This document shows positions 17,941-26,290 of a DNA stretch of 33,174 bases, piece after piece. The DNA is taken from contig JAGBTY010000054.1 in the NCBI GenBank assembly GCA_017631085.1, positions 1 to 33,174 on the forward strand, in the 5' to 3' direction. Positions within the stretch are counted from its first letter, which is position 1, and every line of letters starts with the position of its first letter. This DNA comes from Clostridia bacterium. GTDB lineage: Bacteria > Bacillota > Clostridia > Oscillospirales > CAG-272. A model generated the notes under the pieces. The model made no database searches and had not been told where the DNA came from. It saw nothing but the letters and a program-made list of their open reading frames with translations. The translations under genes and the position numbers were made by a program.

Positions 17941-19224
17941 ATGAATTATATCGGTATTGACCTTGGAACGACCGCTGTTAAATGCGGTATATATGAAGAC
18001 GGTCGGGAGCTTGCTCTCTATCGTCGCGAATATCAGCTTATTGCGGACGGAGATTTCGTTGAGCAAAAGGCAGAGCTTTGGTGGGAGATAATCAAGGAGG
18101 GCATCAGATCCCTTGCTAAAGAGACAGGAATATATGACATCGAGGCACTTTCTGTGAGCTCTCAGGGTATCTCCATAGTTCCCATAGATAAAGACGGCAA
18201 CTGCATGAGCAACGCTATCAGCTGGCTCGATACAAGAGCCGCAGAGGAGACTGAGTATCTCGGCAAGACAATTGGGGAGGACGCCATATATGCAACTACA
18301 GGAAAGAAGCTTATTTCCTGTTACACTCTTCCTAAAATGATGTGGCTCAAAAAGCATAGACCCGAAACGGTGAAAAATGCCGCGCTCTTCCTTATGCCGC
18401 TTGATTTTGTAAACTTCAAGCTTTGCGGTGAGGCAGTGACCGATTACAGCATGGCGAGCGGAACTATGATGTATGACATCGACCGTCGCTGTTGGGACGA
18501 AAGATTCCTCGAACTTGCGGGAGTGAGCGAGGCTCAACTTCCAAAGGTTGCAAAAATGGGTACTTTTTTGGGATACATATTTCCTTCACTTGCAAAAGAG
18601 CTGAACGTAAGTCCAAAAATGAAGATAATACTGGGCGGTCAGGACCAGAAGCTGTCGGCTCTCGGAGCGGGTATCGGTAAGGGCATAGCTACTCTTTCGG
18701 TAGGTACGTCCAGTGCTATCACCTTTGCTATGGGCGGAGGAGAAAAGAGAGATTTCGCGAGATTTGCTTTCGACGATAAGGATACCGTTTATGAGGTCGC
18801 TCTTGAGACTACGGGCGCGGCTCTCAAGTGGCTCAAAAACACAATGGGCTATGAGACCTATACCGAGATGGACGATGATGCCGAGGCGGCAGGTTGCTCT
18901 GGTGGAGTTTCATTTGATCCTAACTTTTCAAAGGGCGGAAATCTTTGCGGAATAAAGCTTGGCGTTACAAGAGGTCAGATAGTATACGGGCTCTATGAGA
19001 GTATCGCAAAAGAAGTGGCGCGTTGCTTTGCTCACGACGACGGTATTGACGAGATACGTATTTTCGGTGGCGGAGCTAAGAGTGAGATCTGGTGTCGCGT
19101 TATCAGTAAAGTTACGGGCAAAAAGGTCGCAATGCTCAATACCAATGAGACAGCCGCTCTCGGTGCGGTAATGCTTGCGTCGGACGGACGTGTCGCTCCG
19201 GCAACTATTGTAAAGTATATTTAA
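17941..19224 (+). CDS. FGGY-family carbohydrate kinase (xylulokinase-like)
   Basis: This 427-aa cytosolic kinase transfers phosphate from ATP to a sugar or polyol. It opens with the FGGY phosphate motif GIDLGTTAVKCGIYE (residues 4-18). It continues with WLDTR (substrate region) and GGQDQKLSALGAG, with Asp235 as probable catalytic base. The C-terminal ATP-binding part contains SVGTSSA, ETTGAALKWL and FGGGAKSEIWCRVISKVTG. At 427 aa it is shorter than the usual 480-520 aa xylulokinase, mainly in the C-terminal half. The substrate cannot be read from the sequence; genes downstream point to a pathway involving amino or N-acyl sugars (inference). It is the first gene of the operon, with AGGAG 5-6 nt before the ATG, and 26 bp separate it from the next gene. 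Confidence 0.88.
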   Translation: MNYIGIDLGTTAVKCGIYEDGRELALYRREYQLIADGDFVEQKAELWWEIIKEGIRSLAKETGIYDIEALSVSSQGISIVPIDKDGNCMSNAISWLDTRAAEETEYLGKTIGEDAIYATTGKKLISCYTLPKMMWLKKHRPETVKNAALFLMPLDFVNFKLCGEAVTDYSMASGTMMYDIDRRCWDERFLELAGVSEAQLPKVAKMGTFLGYIFPSLAKELNVSPKMKIILGGQDQKLSALGAGIGKGIATLSVGTSSAITFAMGGGEKRDFARFAFDDKDTVYEVALETTGAALKWLKNTMGYETYTEMDDDAEAAGCSGGVSFDPNFSKGGNLCGIKLGVTRGQIVYGLYESIAKEVARCFAHDDGIDEIRIFGGGAKSEIWCRVISKVTGKKVAMLNTNETAALGAVMLASDGRVAPATIVKYI

Positions 19225-19250
19225 AAAAATAATATAAAAAGAGGTAAAAA

Positions 19251-20522
19251 ATGTTAAAAGCAGGTGTTTCTATTATTGACATTTCTCCAAAGGAGGGTGT
19301 TCAGTTGGCGGGATATCCCCACCAGACACGTGAGAACATAGGCATTCATAATCCTATCTACGCTTCTGTTCTCTATCTTGAAAATAACGGCGAAAAGCTT
19401 GTTGTGGTCAATACAGAGCTTCTTTACTTCGGTAAGAAGTTTGTAAAAGAGCTTAGAGCTGAGTACGGAATGAATATGGTATTCACCGCAACTCATACTC
19501 ACTGCGCTCCTTGGTCCAGCGAACTTCTCGCATCCGAGCTTGCAGACGGCTTTACTTTGAATGATGATTATATTGAATTCCTTATGAAGAGTGTAAGAAC
19601 GGCTATCAACGAAGCTATCGCAAACACCTTCGATGCGGAGTTTGGTTATAATACCGTAAAATGCGGAGCTTCGATGGGTATTGGCGGAAACCGTCACGAT
19701 CCCAAGGGACTTTGCGACGACAACCTCGGTGTTCTCGCAGTACGCGATATGAAGGGAACTGTTCGTTACATAATGAACACATACGCTCTTCACCCTACAC
19801 TTCTTCACGAGGACAATCTCTATGTAACGGGTGACTATCCCTCTTACATCAGAAGATTCCTTAAGTTTACTTTCCCCGAGGCTCACTATGGCTTCGTTCA
19901 GGGATGTAGCGGTGACCAGAGTACACGTTATTTCCGCGTAGGTCAGGACTTTGAAGAGGCTGCAAGAGTTGGTACTACTATTGGTGTTGAGATATATCAC
20001 GCTATCGAGGGAATGACATTCAACTCCGACGTTGCTATCAATTACGCAAGCAAAGAGATAGAGCTTCCCCTCAAGAACTTCCCGCCCCTTGAAGAAGCAG
20101 AGAGAAGACTTGCTCTCGCTGAGGCGGACTTCAATTCCAAGAAGGACGCGGACTTCCTTACAAGATGGAATTCCGAGCTTCGTCTTTTCGGCGCACAGAG
20201 TACAAGAGCTTTCTCTATACTTGCGTCCAAGAATTACAAGAGCCCCGAGCTTCCTTACGAGATCGACCACATCATGATCGGCGACCTCAATATCCTTACA
20301 GCACAGGGCGAGCTGTTTACCGAGATCGGACTTAAGGTAAAGAGCAACTTCCCTGAAGGAAAGGCATTCTTCTTCGCGGTTACAAACGGTACTGCACCCG
20401 GATACGTATACAATCAGGAGGCAGTTGAAGAGGGCGGATACGAGTACGGTAACTCTATGTTCGGAGAGACTGCACATCTTATCGTTATTGATGAATTTAA
20501 AAAACTTATAAAAGGAGAATAA
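19251..20522 (+). CDS. Neutral/alkaline ceramidase-family amidase (cytosolic)
   Basis: This 423-aa protein opens LKAGVSIIDISPKEGVQLAGYP, as in the N-terminal domain of the neutral/alkaline non-lysosomal ceramidase family (zinc amidases that cleave N-acyl bonds). Probable zinc ligands are His82/His84 in ATHTHCAPW and His181 in ALHPT. The family nucleophile motif GDVSPN appears as GDQSTR, which keeps the Ser (Ser224). It has no signal peptide and no C-terminal Ig-like domain, unlike secreted ceramidases, so it is predicted to be cytosolic. Its place between a sugar kinase and NagB/NagA-like genes suggests action on an N-acylated sugar or glycolipid fragment rather than ceramide (inference). The ribosome binding site is AGAGGT, and only 5 bp separate it from the next gene. 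Confidence 0.82.
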   Translation: MLKAGVSIIDISPKEGVQLAGYPHQTRENIGIHNPIYASVLYLENNGEKLVVVNTELLYFGKKFVKELRAEYGMNMVFTATHTHCAPWSSELLASELADGFTLNDDYIEFLMKSVRTAINEAIANTFDAEFGYNTVKCGASMGIGGNRHDPKGLCDDNLGVLAVRDMKGTVRYIMNTYALHPTLLHEDNLYVTGDYPSYIRRFLKFTFPEAHYGFVQGCSGDQSTRYFRVGQDFEEAARVGTTIGVEIYHAIEGMTFNSDVAINYASKEIELPLKNFPPLEEAERRLALAEADFNSKKDADFLTRWNSELRLFGAQSTRAFSILASKNYKSPELPYEIDHIMIGDLNILTAQGELFTEIGLKVKSNFPEGKAFFFAVTNGTAPGYVYNQEAVEEGGYEYGNSMFGETAHLIVIDEFKKLIKGE

Positions 20523-20527
20523 AAGAA

Positions 20528-21454
20528 ATGTTTAATCCAAAGATCGCAGATTTCGTACCCTACAAGAATAAAGAATTTCTTGACAAAGTAAGAGCAATGA
20601 GCGGTGAGGAGCTTACAAAGCACCCCAACCCCGATTTTAAGATCCAGATAGTTCCCGATCCCAGCGGAATTTGGATCGCAGATATGATCGCAAGAATTCA
20701 GGCGAGTGACCTTCTCGATAAGAAGCTCGTTATGATCCTTCCTAACCCCTGTCCCGGTATCTATCAGGTGGTTGCGTCTGCAATCAATCAGCTTAGAATA
20801 AGCTGCCGTAACGTACATATCTATACCATGGACGAATGGGCAGACCAGGACGGCAACGTTGCTCCTATTACCTACAAAGCAGGATTTTCTTACTCCCAGC
20901 TTACATATTTCTACGGAAAGATCGATCCTGAGTTAAGAATGCCTCTCTCTCAGGTACACTATCCTACGACCGAGAACATCAACGATTATTCCAAGATGCT
21001 TCATGCTGAAGGCGACGCAGATATCTGCTACAGCGGTCCCGGTTGGGCTGGACACATCGCGTTTATCGATCCTTGCACTCCTGAATTCGGCAATCCTCCA
21101 ATTGAGGAATATCTTAAGATGGAAGCTCGCATAGTTACACTTAATCCTATGACCATCATGCAGAACTCTCTCCATGGTGTATTCGGACAGAGTGGTGACA
21201 TCGCTTCTGTTCCTCCTTGCGCTGCAACAATAGGACCTGTTGACGTATTGAGAGCAAAGAACAGAATGGAGTGCCATGCTCTTACAACAGGCGGAAGCTT
21301 CTCCAGCTGGCAGAGAATGATCTCCAGACTTATCCTTCAGGGTGAGGTAACTCCTCTCGTTCCCGCTTCTATTCTTCAGCTTATGCCTACTATGGTATAT
21401 ATCAGCGATGATATAGCTAAGCCCATCGAATGCATGGAGACTGTAGGATATTAA
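20528..21454 (+). CDS. NagB-like glucosamine-6-phosphate isomerase/deaminase homologue, altered active site
   Basis: This 308-aa protein (NagB is about 260 aa) belongs to the NagB/RpiA/CoA-transferase-like sugar-phosphate isomerase fold. It aligns to NagB at MDEWAD (Asp102-Glu103, NagB Asp72), GPGWAGHIAFIDP (170-182), the segment AATIGPVDVLRAK, and the C-terminal ILQLMPTMVYISDD. In E. coli NagB the GHIAFNEP loop holds Asp141, His143 and Glu148. Here these are Ala174, His176 and Asp181, so one key carboxylate is lost and one is conservatively changed. About 45 extra residues lie at the N-terminus. It may isomerise or deaminate a different amino-sugar phosphate, or have lost deaminase activity. 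It follows the amidase gene by 5 bp with AAAGGAG. Confidence 0.8.
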   Translation: MFNPKIADFVPYKNKEFLDKVRAMSGEELTKHPNPDFKIQIVPDPSGIWIADMIARIQASDLLDKKLVMILPNPCPGIYQVVASAINQLRISCRNVHIYTMDEWADQDGNVAPITYKAGFSYSQLTYFYGKIDPELRMPLSQVHYPTTENINDYSKMLHAEGDADICYSGPGWAGHIAFIDPCTPEFGNPPIEEYLKMEARIVTLNPMTIMQNSLHGVFGQSGDIASVPPCAATIGPVDVLRAKNRMECHALTTGGSFSSWQRMISRLILQGEVTPLVPASILQLMPTMVYISDDIAKPIECMETVGY

Positions 21455-21473
21455 TTCTTATTGAAACTGTAAT

Positions 21474-21503
21474 GAGGCTTGATGAAATTTTTTGTCAAGC
21501 CTC
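21474..21503 (+). promoter_or_regulatory. Intercistronic hairpin between the NagB-like gene and nagA
   Basis: GAGGCTTGA (21474-21482) pairs perfectly with TCAAGCCTC (21495-21503). On the plus strand no T-run follows, so it is not a standard terminator. The loop contains TTTTTT. It may stabilise or process the mRNA and so set the ratio of NagA to upstream proteins. Confidence 0.5.
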
Positions 21504-21532
21504 AAAGTTGTAAAATATAATAGGAGAGATTT

Positions 21533-22654
21533 ATGTCATCATATGTGTTGATAGGAAATGTTCTTTTGAGAAGCGGACTTAAAAAGGATTGGATGGTAGC
21601 GGTGGAGGATGATATTATTGTTTTGTCCGATGCTCTTTCTTCCAAGCGTTCTCTTGATTATTTAAGTAACATTTCGAGCGATAAAGTATATAATTTTGAT
21701 AAAAATATAATAGCTCCCGCGTTTATCGATATCCATTGTCATTCGGGTGGCGGAGTGATAAGCCATGAAGATCCGCAGGCGGTCATGGCGTATCACAGAA
21801 AGAACGGAACGGGCGCTATGCTTATGACTATGTATAGAACTCTCGGACATGAGGTCACTCTTGAGGGCATCGAAAAGGTCAAGGCGGCTATGGAGAAGGA
21901 TAAAGGAATACTTGGAGTTCACCTTGAGGGTCCTTACCTTAATCCCGCGCTTGGAACGGCTGTTGCCGCTGACGTTCCAAGACCTGATAAAAATATTTAC
22001 GGAAAATACCTTGAGAGCGGCATAATAAAGATGTGTACCTTTGCTCCCGAGCTTGAGGGTGCTCCTGAGTTTTGCCGTGATCTTGTAGCGGCAGGCGTTG
22101 CTGCGGCAATGGGCCATTCGGCTGCGACCTATGATCAAGTTCATGCGGCAGTAGAAGCGGGTGCGACTGTAGTTACTCACGTGTTTAACGCATCCGAAAA
22201 GACCGAAGGACCTATTTCATACAGAGGAACTAAAAATCTTGATTTTGACGAGGCTTGTCTTCTTGAAGACGGACTTTACTATGAGGTCATCTGTGATAAG
22301 CGCGGAATACACGTTCGTCCGCAGATGATAAAGCTTCTTGAAAAGACTGTCGGTAAGGACAGGATCGTGGGTATAACAGACTGCTATGGCTATGATACAG
22401 TGGAAGAGACGGGAGAGGATGTAAATATCGACGAGCACGGAGATATCTCGGGAAGTCGAATGAATATGACCTGCGTTGCACGTAATTTCTTGGCTCTCGG
22501 TTATTCTCTTACTGACGTATTTGCCATTACGGCGTATAATCCTGCGTGTGCCATAGGCGTTAATGATATTTTGGGTGAAATAGCCGAAGGGAAGAGAGCC
22601 AATCTCTTAATAACAGATGAAAAGCTTTCGTCTGTCAGATATTTTGAAGGCTGA
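21533..22654 (+). CDS. nagA: N-acetylglucosamine-6-phosphate deacetylase
   Basis: This 373-aa cytosolic amidohydrolase hydrolyses GlcNAc-6-phosphate to GlcN-6-phosphate and acetate. Conserved marks are FIDIHCHSGGG, HLEGPY (metal ligand Glu132), GHSAAT (His195), THVFNA (His216) and ITD (catalytic Asp283). These fit the E. coli NagA positions 131, 195, 216 and 273. The DG-H substrate segment reads CDKRGIHVRPQM, a little different from the usual VDGIHV, so a related N-acyl sugar phosphate is possible. Length is normal (about 380). The start follows AGGAGAG. It is the fourth gene of the operon and the one with the most intact active site. Confidence 0.88.
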   Translation: MSSYVLIGNVLLRSGLKKDWMVAVEDDIIVLSDALSSKRSLDYLSNISSDKVYNFDKNIIAPAFIDIHCHSGGGVISHEDPQAVMAYHRKNGTGAMLMTMYRTLGHEVTLEGIEKVKAAMEKDKGILGVHLEGPYLNPALGTAVAADVPRPDKNIYGKYLESGIIKMCTFAPELEGAPEFCRDLVAAGVAAAMGHSAATYDQVHAAVEAGATVVTHVFNASEKTEGPISYRGTKNLDFDEACLLEDGLYYEVICDKRGIHVRPQMIKLLEKTVGKDRIVGITDCYGYDTVEETGEDVNIDEHGDISGSRMNMTCVARNFLALGYSLTDVFAITAYNPACAIGVNDILGEIAEGKRANLLITDEKLSSVRYFEG

Positions 22655-22667
22655 ATATTAAAAACAA

Positions 22668-22701
22668 GCGCTCTCCGGGGACTCGTGTTCTCGGAGAGGG
22701 C
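22668..22701 (+). terminator. Hairpin after nagA (weak terminator or processing site)
   Basis: CTCTCCG (22671-22677) pairs with CGGAGAG (22692-22698), and flanking AGC/GCT extends the stem with a mismatch. No T-run follows, so termination may be partial and trkA may be transcribed from the operon. No separate promoter for trkA is evident in the 64-bp gap. Confidence 0.4.
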
Positions 22702-22718
22702 TGTGAGGAATATAACAT

Positions 22719-24074
22719 ATGAATATAATTATAGTAGGATGCGGTAAGGTTGGACAAAACCTTGCTGAACAGTTAAATGAAGAAGGTAATAATATAACCG
22801 TAATAGATCAGGACGCAGGAATTCTTAAAGAAGTTTGCGGAAGATACGATCTTATGGGTGTTATGGGCAACGGAGCGACTCACAGCGTTCAGGTCGAGGC
22901 GGGAATAAATGACGCCGATCTTTTGATTGCTGTTACGGGCTCTGACGAGCTTAATCTTCTTTGTTGCTTGATCGCGAAAAAAGCGGGTCATTGCCAGACT
23001 ATTGCCAGAGTGCAGGACCCTGTATATAATATTGAGGCGCCGTATCTTAAGGGTGAGCTTGGACTTGCAATGGTAGTAAATCCCGAACTTGCCGCGGCAG
23101 AGGAAATAGCGAGAATACTTCGTTTTCCGTCTGCGATAAAGATCGATACCTTTGCGAAAGGGCGAGTCGAGCTTTTGAAGTTCAAATTGCCCGAAAAGAG
23201 TCGACTTGTGGGAATGTCGGTTAAAGAGGTGGTTACAAAGCTTCATTGTGACGTTCTCGTTTGTACTGTCGAAAGGGACGACGGGGCATACATTGCGAAG
23301 GGTGATTTCGTATTTGCTGAAAAGGACATAATTTCTATAATCGCAACACCGAAAAATGCAAATGACTTCTTTAAGGCTATCGACTGCAAAACGCATTCCG
23401 TAAAGAATGTTATGGTAATCGGCGGAAATAAAATGACCGAATATTTGTGCGAAATTTTACAAAAGCACCCGATAGATATAAAGGTGATAGAAAAGGACAG
23501 AAATGTTTGTAACCATTTGAGCGATATATGGGGTGATGTGTCTGTTATAAACGGAGATGCTTCGGATAAGGGTACATTACTCGAGGAGGGATTGGACTCT
23601 GCAGGGGCGTTTCTTGCACTGACCTCTTCTGACGAGGAAAATATACTGTTATCACTCTTTGCAAAGAGTGAATTTAGCGGAAAACTTGTGACGAAAATTG
23701 AAAAAACATACTATGACGACGTTGTAAAACATCTGGACTTTGATTCTATAATATATCCTAAAAATATAGCATCGGAAATGATTATAAGATATGCAAGAGC
23801 GATGAAAAATACAATGGGAAGCAACGTCGAGACTATGTATTCTGTAATTAAAGGAAAGGTTGAAGCGTCGGAATTTATAGTTGGAGAAAATTCTCCCATT
23901 AACAATATCCCCCTTTCACAGCTCAAGTTCAAGGAAAACATACTTGTGGCGGCGATAATTCGTGATGGCAAGGCCATTATTCCCAGAGGTTATGACGTTA
24001 TCAAATCAGGCGATGCCGTTGTTATCGTGTCGGAAGCCATCGCGCTTCGTGATATAACCGACGTGCTTAAATAA
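22719..24074 (+). CDS. trkA: Trk potassium uptake system NAD-binding subunit
   Basis: This 451-aa cytosolic gating protein of the Trk/Ktr potassium channel-like transporter has the standard duplicated layout. RCK-N1 begins MNIIIVGCGKVGQNLAEQL (NAD-binding GxGxxG) with an acidic residue at the end of beta-2 (VIDQD). RCK-C1 spans about 140-225. RCK-N2 starts near 232 (VMVIGGNKMTEYLCEIL, a degenerate glycine motif). RCK-C2 covers about 370-450. Length is typical (about 450-460). The ribosome binding site is GAGGAA. The gap to trkH is 12 bp, so the two are co-translated. The call is secure. The link to the upstream sugar operon is probably positional. Confidence 0.95.
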   Translation: MNIIIVGCGKVGQNLAEQLNEEGNNITVIDQDAGILKEVCGRYDLMGVMGNGATHSVQVEAGINDADLLIAVTGSDELNLLCCLIAKKAGHCQTIARVQDPVYNIEAPYLKGELGLAMVVNPELAAAEEIARILRFPSAIKIDTFAKGRVELLKFKLPEKSRLVGMSVKEVVTKLHCDVLVCTVERDDGAYIAKGDFVFAEKDIISIIATPKNANDFFKAIDCKTHSVKNVMVIGGNKMTEYLCEILQKHPIDIKVIEKDRNVCNHLSDIWGDVSVINGDASDKGTLLEEGLDSAGAFLALTSSDEENILLSLFAKSEFSGKLVTKIEKTYYDDVVKHLDFDSIIYPKNIASEMIIRYARAMKNTMGSNVETMYSVIKGKVEASEFIVGENSPINNIPLSQLKFKENILVAAIIRDGKAIIPRGYDVIKSGDAVVIVSEAIALRDITDVLK

Positions 24075-24086
24075 GAGGGCAAAGCA

Positions 24087-25523
24087 ATGAATTACCGTAT
24101 GATAAAAAACGTTATCGGATGGATACTTCTTTTTGAAGCGGGATTCTTTCTGATACCGATGGTTACGGCGCTCGTATATGCCGAAAAAGAAATATTTTCT
24201 TTTGGACTTTCGGCTCTTATATGTATGGCGGCCGCGTCGATCCTTATTTTTGTTGCCAAGCCGAAAAGCAAGACGCTGTATTCACGTGAAGGCTTCGTTA
24301 TTGTATCTTTGAGTTGGATATTTTTGAGTCTTTTCGGTGCGTTGCCTTTCGTTTTCTCAAACACTATACCCAATTATGTTGATGCCCTTTTTGAGACGGT
24401 GTCGGGATTTTCAACGACGGGAGCAAGTATTTTACCTGCCGTAGAGCATCTGCCGCGCTCTATATTGATGTGGAGAAGCTTTACTCACTGGGTTGGCGGC
24501 ATGGGAGTGCTTGTCTTTATCATGGCGTTTCTCCCCCTTGGCGGCGGTGGAAATATGCATATTATGAAAGCCGAAAGCACGGGAGCATCCGTCTCCAAGC
24601 TTGTTCCCAGAATAAAAACCACAGCTTTGATACTTTATACCATCTATCTGTCGCTGACACTTCTTCAGTTTATTCTTCTTTTGTGCGGAGGAATGTCGGT
24701 TTTTGAATCGATCAATACCGCTTTTGCTACTGCGGGAACGGGAGGTTTTGGTATCAAAAACGACAGTATGAATAGTTATAGCTCCTATCTTCAGATAGTT
24801 ACAGCTGTGTTCATGCTATTGTTTTCCATCAATTTTTCTTCCTATTATCTTGCCATCAGAGGTAGATTCAAAAACGCCTTTAATGCGGAGGTAAGAGGAT
24901 TTATTGTTATCGTAGTTACAGCTGTGGCACTCATTACCCTGAACATAAGAGGAATGTTTGATAGTCTTTTCGAATCCTTCAAGCATTCTCTCTTTACGGT
25001 AGCGTCTATAATTTCAACGTCGGGATTTTCCACCGTTGACTTTGACCTGTGGCCCGAGCTTTCAAAAACGGTTATAGTTCTTATTATGTTTATCGGAGCT
25101 TGTGCGGGAAGTACGGGCGGCGGTATTAAGGTGTCGAGAATGATCATTCTCGTCAAGGGAGCATTTAAGGAGCTGTCCCAGATGTTGCATCCAAAGCAGG
25201 TCAAAAAGGTGACTATGGACAAGCGTCCTGTTGAACACGAGGTAGTACGTTCGGTAAATGCTTATATCGTATGCTTTGTTTTGATCTTTGTCGTATCTCT
25301 CGTCCTTATTTCTTTTGACAATAAGGGACTTGTGACGAATTTTACAGCCGTGACCTCAATGCTGAATAACATAGGCCCCGGTCTTTCGGAGGTCGGACCT
25401 ACACAGAACTATGCTTCTTTTTCGGTATTTTCCAAGATAGTTCTTATATTTGATATGCTTGCGGGCAGACTTGAGCTTTTCCCGATGCTTCTGCTCTTCA
25501 AGCCGGGTACCTGGAAAAAATGA
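24087..25523 (+). CDS. trkH: Trk potassium uptake system membrane subunit
   Basis: This 478-aa integral membrane protein forms the potassium pathway and is gated by TrkA. Four pore-loop regions typical of the SKT superfamily are visible: VSGFSTTGAS, ATAGTGGFG, ISTSGFSTVDF and SMLNNIGPG. Conserved TrkH segments are SFTHWVGGMGVLVF, GACAGSTGGGIKVSR and the C-terminal GRLELFPMLLLF. Length is the usual 480. It ends a few bases before the terminator it shares with the convergent jag gene. Confidence 0.95.
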   Translation: MNYRMIKNVIGWILLFEAGFFLIPMVTALVYAEKEIFSFGLSALICMAAASILIFVAKPKSKTLYSREGFVIVSLSWIFLSLFGALPFVFSNTIPNYVDALFETVSGFSTTGASILPAVEHLPRSILMWRSFTHWVGGMGVLVFIMAFLPLGGGGNMHIMKAESTGASVSKLVPRIKTTALILYTIYLSLTLLQFILLLCGGMSVFESINTAFATAGTGGFGIKNDSMNSYSSYLQIVTAVFMLLFSINFSSYYLAIRGRFKNAFNAEVRGFIVIVVTAVALITLNIRGMFDSLFESFKHSLFTVASIISTSGFSTVDFDLWPELSKTVIVLIMFIGACAGSTGGGIKVSRMIILVKGAFKELSQMLHPKQVKKVTMDKRPVEHEVVRSVNAYIVCFVLIFVVSLVLISFDNKGLVTNFTAVTSMLNNIGPGLSEVGPTQNYASFSVFSKIVLIFDMLAGRLELFPMLLLFKPGTWKK

Positions 25524-25534
25524 TCCTATAAAAC

Positions 25535-25576
25535 AAAACACCTCTCCGTTTGACTTTTGTCATGGAGAGGTGTTTT
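25535..25576. terminator. Bidirectional terminator between trkH and jag
   Basis: AAAACACCTCTCC (25535-25547) pairs perfectly with 25564-25576 around a 16-nt loop. The A-run on one side and T-run on the other let it serve both convergent genes. Confidence 0.92.
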
Positions 25577-25600
25577 ATTTATTGACTTACTTGAGTGATA

Positions 25601-26251
25601 TTACTTTTCGCTTGTAGTATCAAGGAAAATTACTATCTTTCTGTTGTTTTCCGAACCAATTGAATTGGTGGATACGCCATCGATGTTCTGTATTTCGGAG
25701 TGGATTATTCTTCTCTCATAAGGATTCATGGGCTCAAGCATAACGCTCTTTTTGTACTTCTGTACTTTTGCAGCCATTCTTCTTGCAAGAGCTCTGAGAG
25801 TTTCCTCTCTCTTTGCTCTGTATCCCTCGATATCTACCGAGATCTTTACGAAATCACCTTTCTTGCCGTTTTCTCTCTTGTTTGCCGCAAGATTTGCGAG
25901 ATACTGGAGAGAATCCAGGGTGTCACCGTGGTGACCTATGAGGATAGATGCACCTTCACCATTTACGGTTATCTTCTTTTCTCCGCTCTCACCGTCTGTC
26001 ATGGAAACTTCAGCATCGATATTCATGTCGGAAATAAGCTTTTCGATAAATTCAAGCGCATTTGCCTCGCCGCCTACAATATAGGACGCGGAGATCTTTG
26101 CGTTGGTTGCTCCGATACCGAAGAGTCCCTTTTTGGGTTCTTCGAGAACGGTATATTCTATTTTATCCGCAGAGGGAGCGTGGAGCTCTTCCACAGCCAA
26201 GGCAACAGCCTCGTCAATGGTCTTTGCGGTTGTGATAACTTCTTTTTTCAC
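25601..26251 (-). CDS. jag: RNA-binding protein KhpB/Jag (SpoIIIJ-associated)
   Basis: This 216-aa protein has the three family domains in order. A Jag-N domain (1-55) contains KKGLFGIGATNAKI. A KH-type domain (about 75-145) has the loop EGASILIGHHGDTLDSLQYL. An R3H domain covers 150-216 with YERRIIHSEIQ. Jag/KhpB binds RNA, works with KhpA and influences cell elongation and division in Gram-positive bacteria. The start is a GTG (26251-26249), as no in-frame ATG lies nearby upstream. The best Shine-Dalgarno match, AAGGT, is unusually far (about 15-18 nt), so the start is less sure than the gene. It closes the rpmH-rnpA-yidD-yidC-jag cluster; mnmE/mnmG, often next in Bacillota, are absent. Confidence 0.93.
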   Translation of the reverse strand: MKKEVITTAKTIDEAVALAVEELHAPSADKIEYTVLEEPKKGLFGIGATNAKISASYIVGGEANALEFIEKLISDMNIDAEVSMTDGESGEKKITVNGEGASILIGHHGDTLDSLQYLANLAANKRENGKKGDFVKISVDIEGYRAKREETLRALARRMAAKVQKYKKSVMLEPMNPYERRIIHSEIQNIDGVSTNSIGSENNRKIVIFLDTTSEK

Positions 26252-26290
26252 GTTTGTGACCGTATTTTACCTTTCTTGTAATGATGGTTT

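Noticed and set aside
19254-20477. 407-aa open frame antisense to the ceramidase-family gene
   Set aside because: It mirrors the sense gene almost exactly. Its composition is Cys/Ser/Val-rich with no known motif, as expected from strong codon bias on the sense strand.
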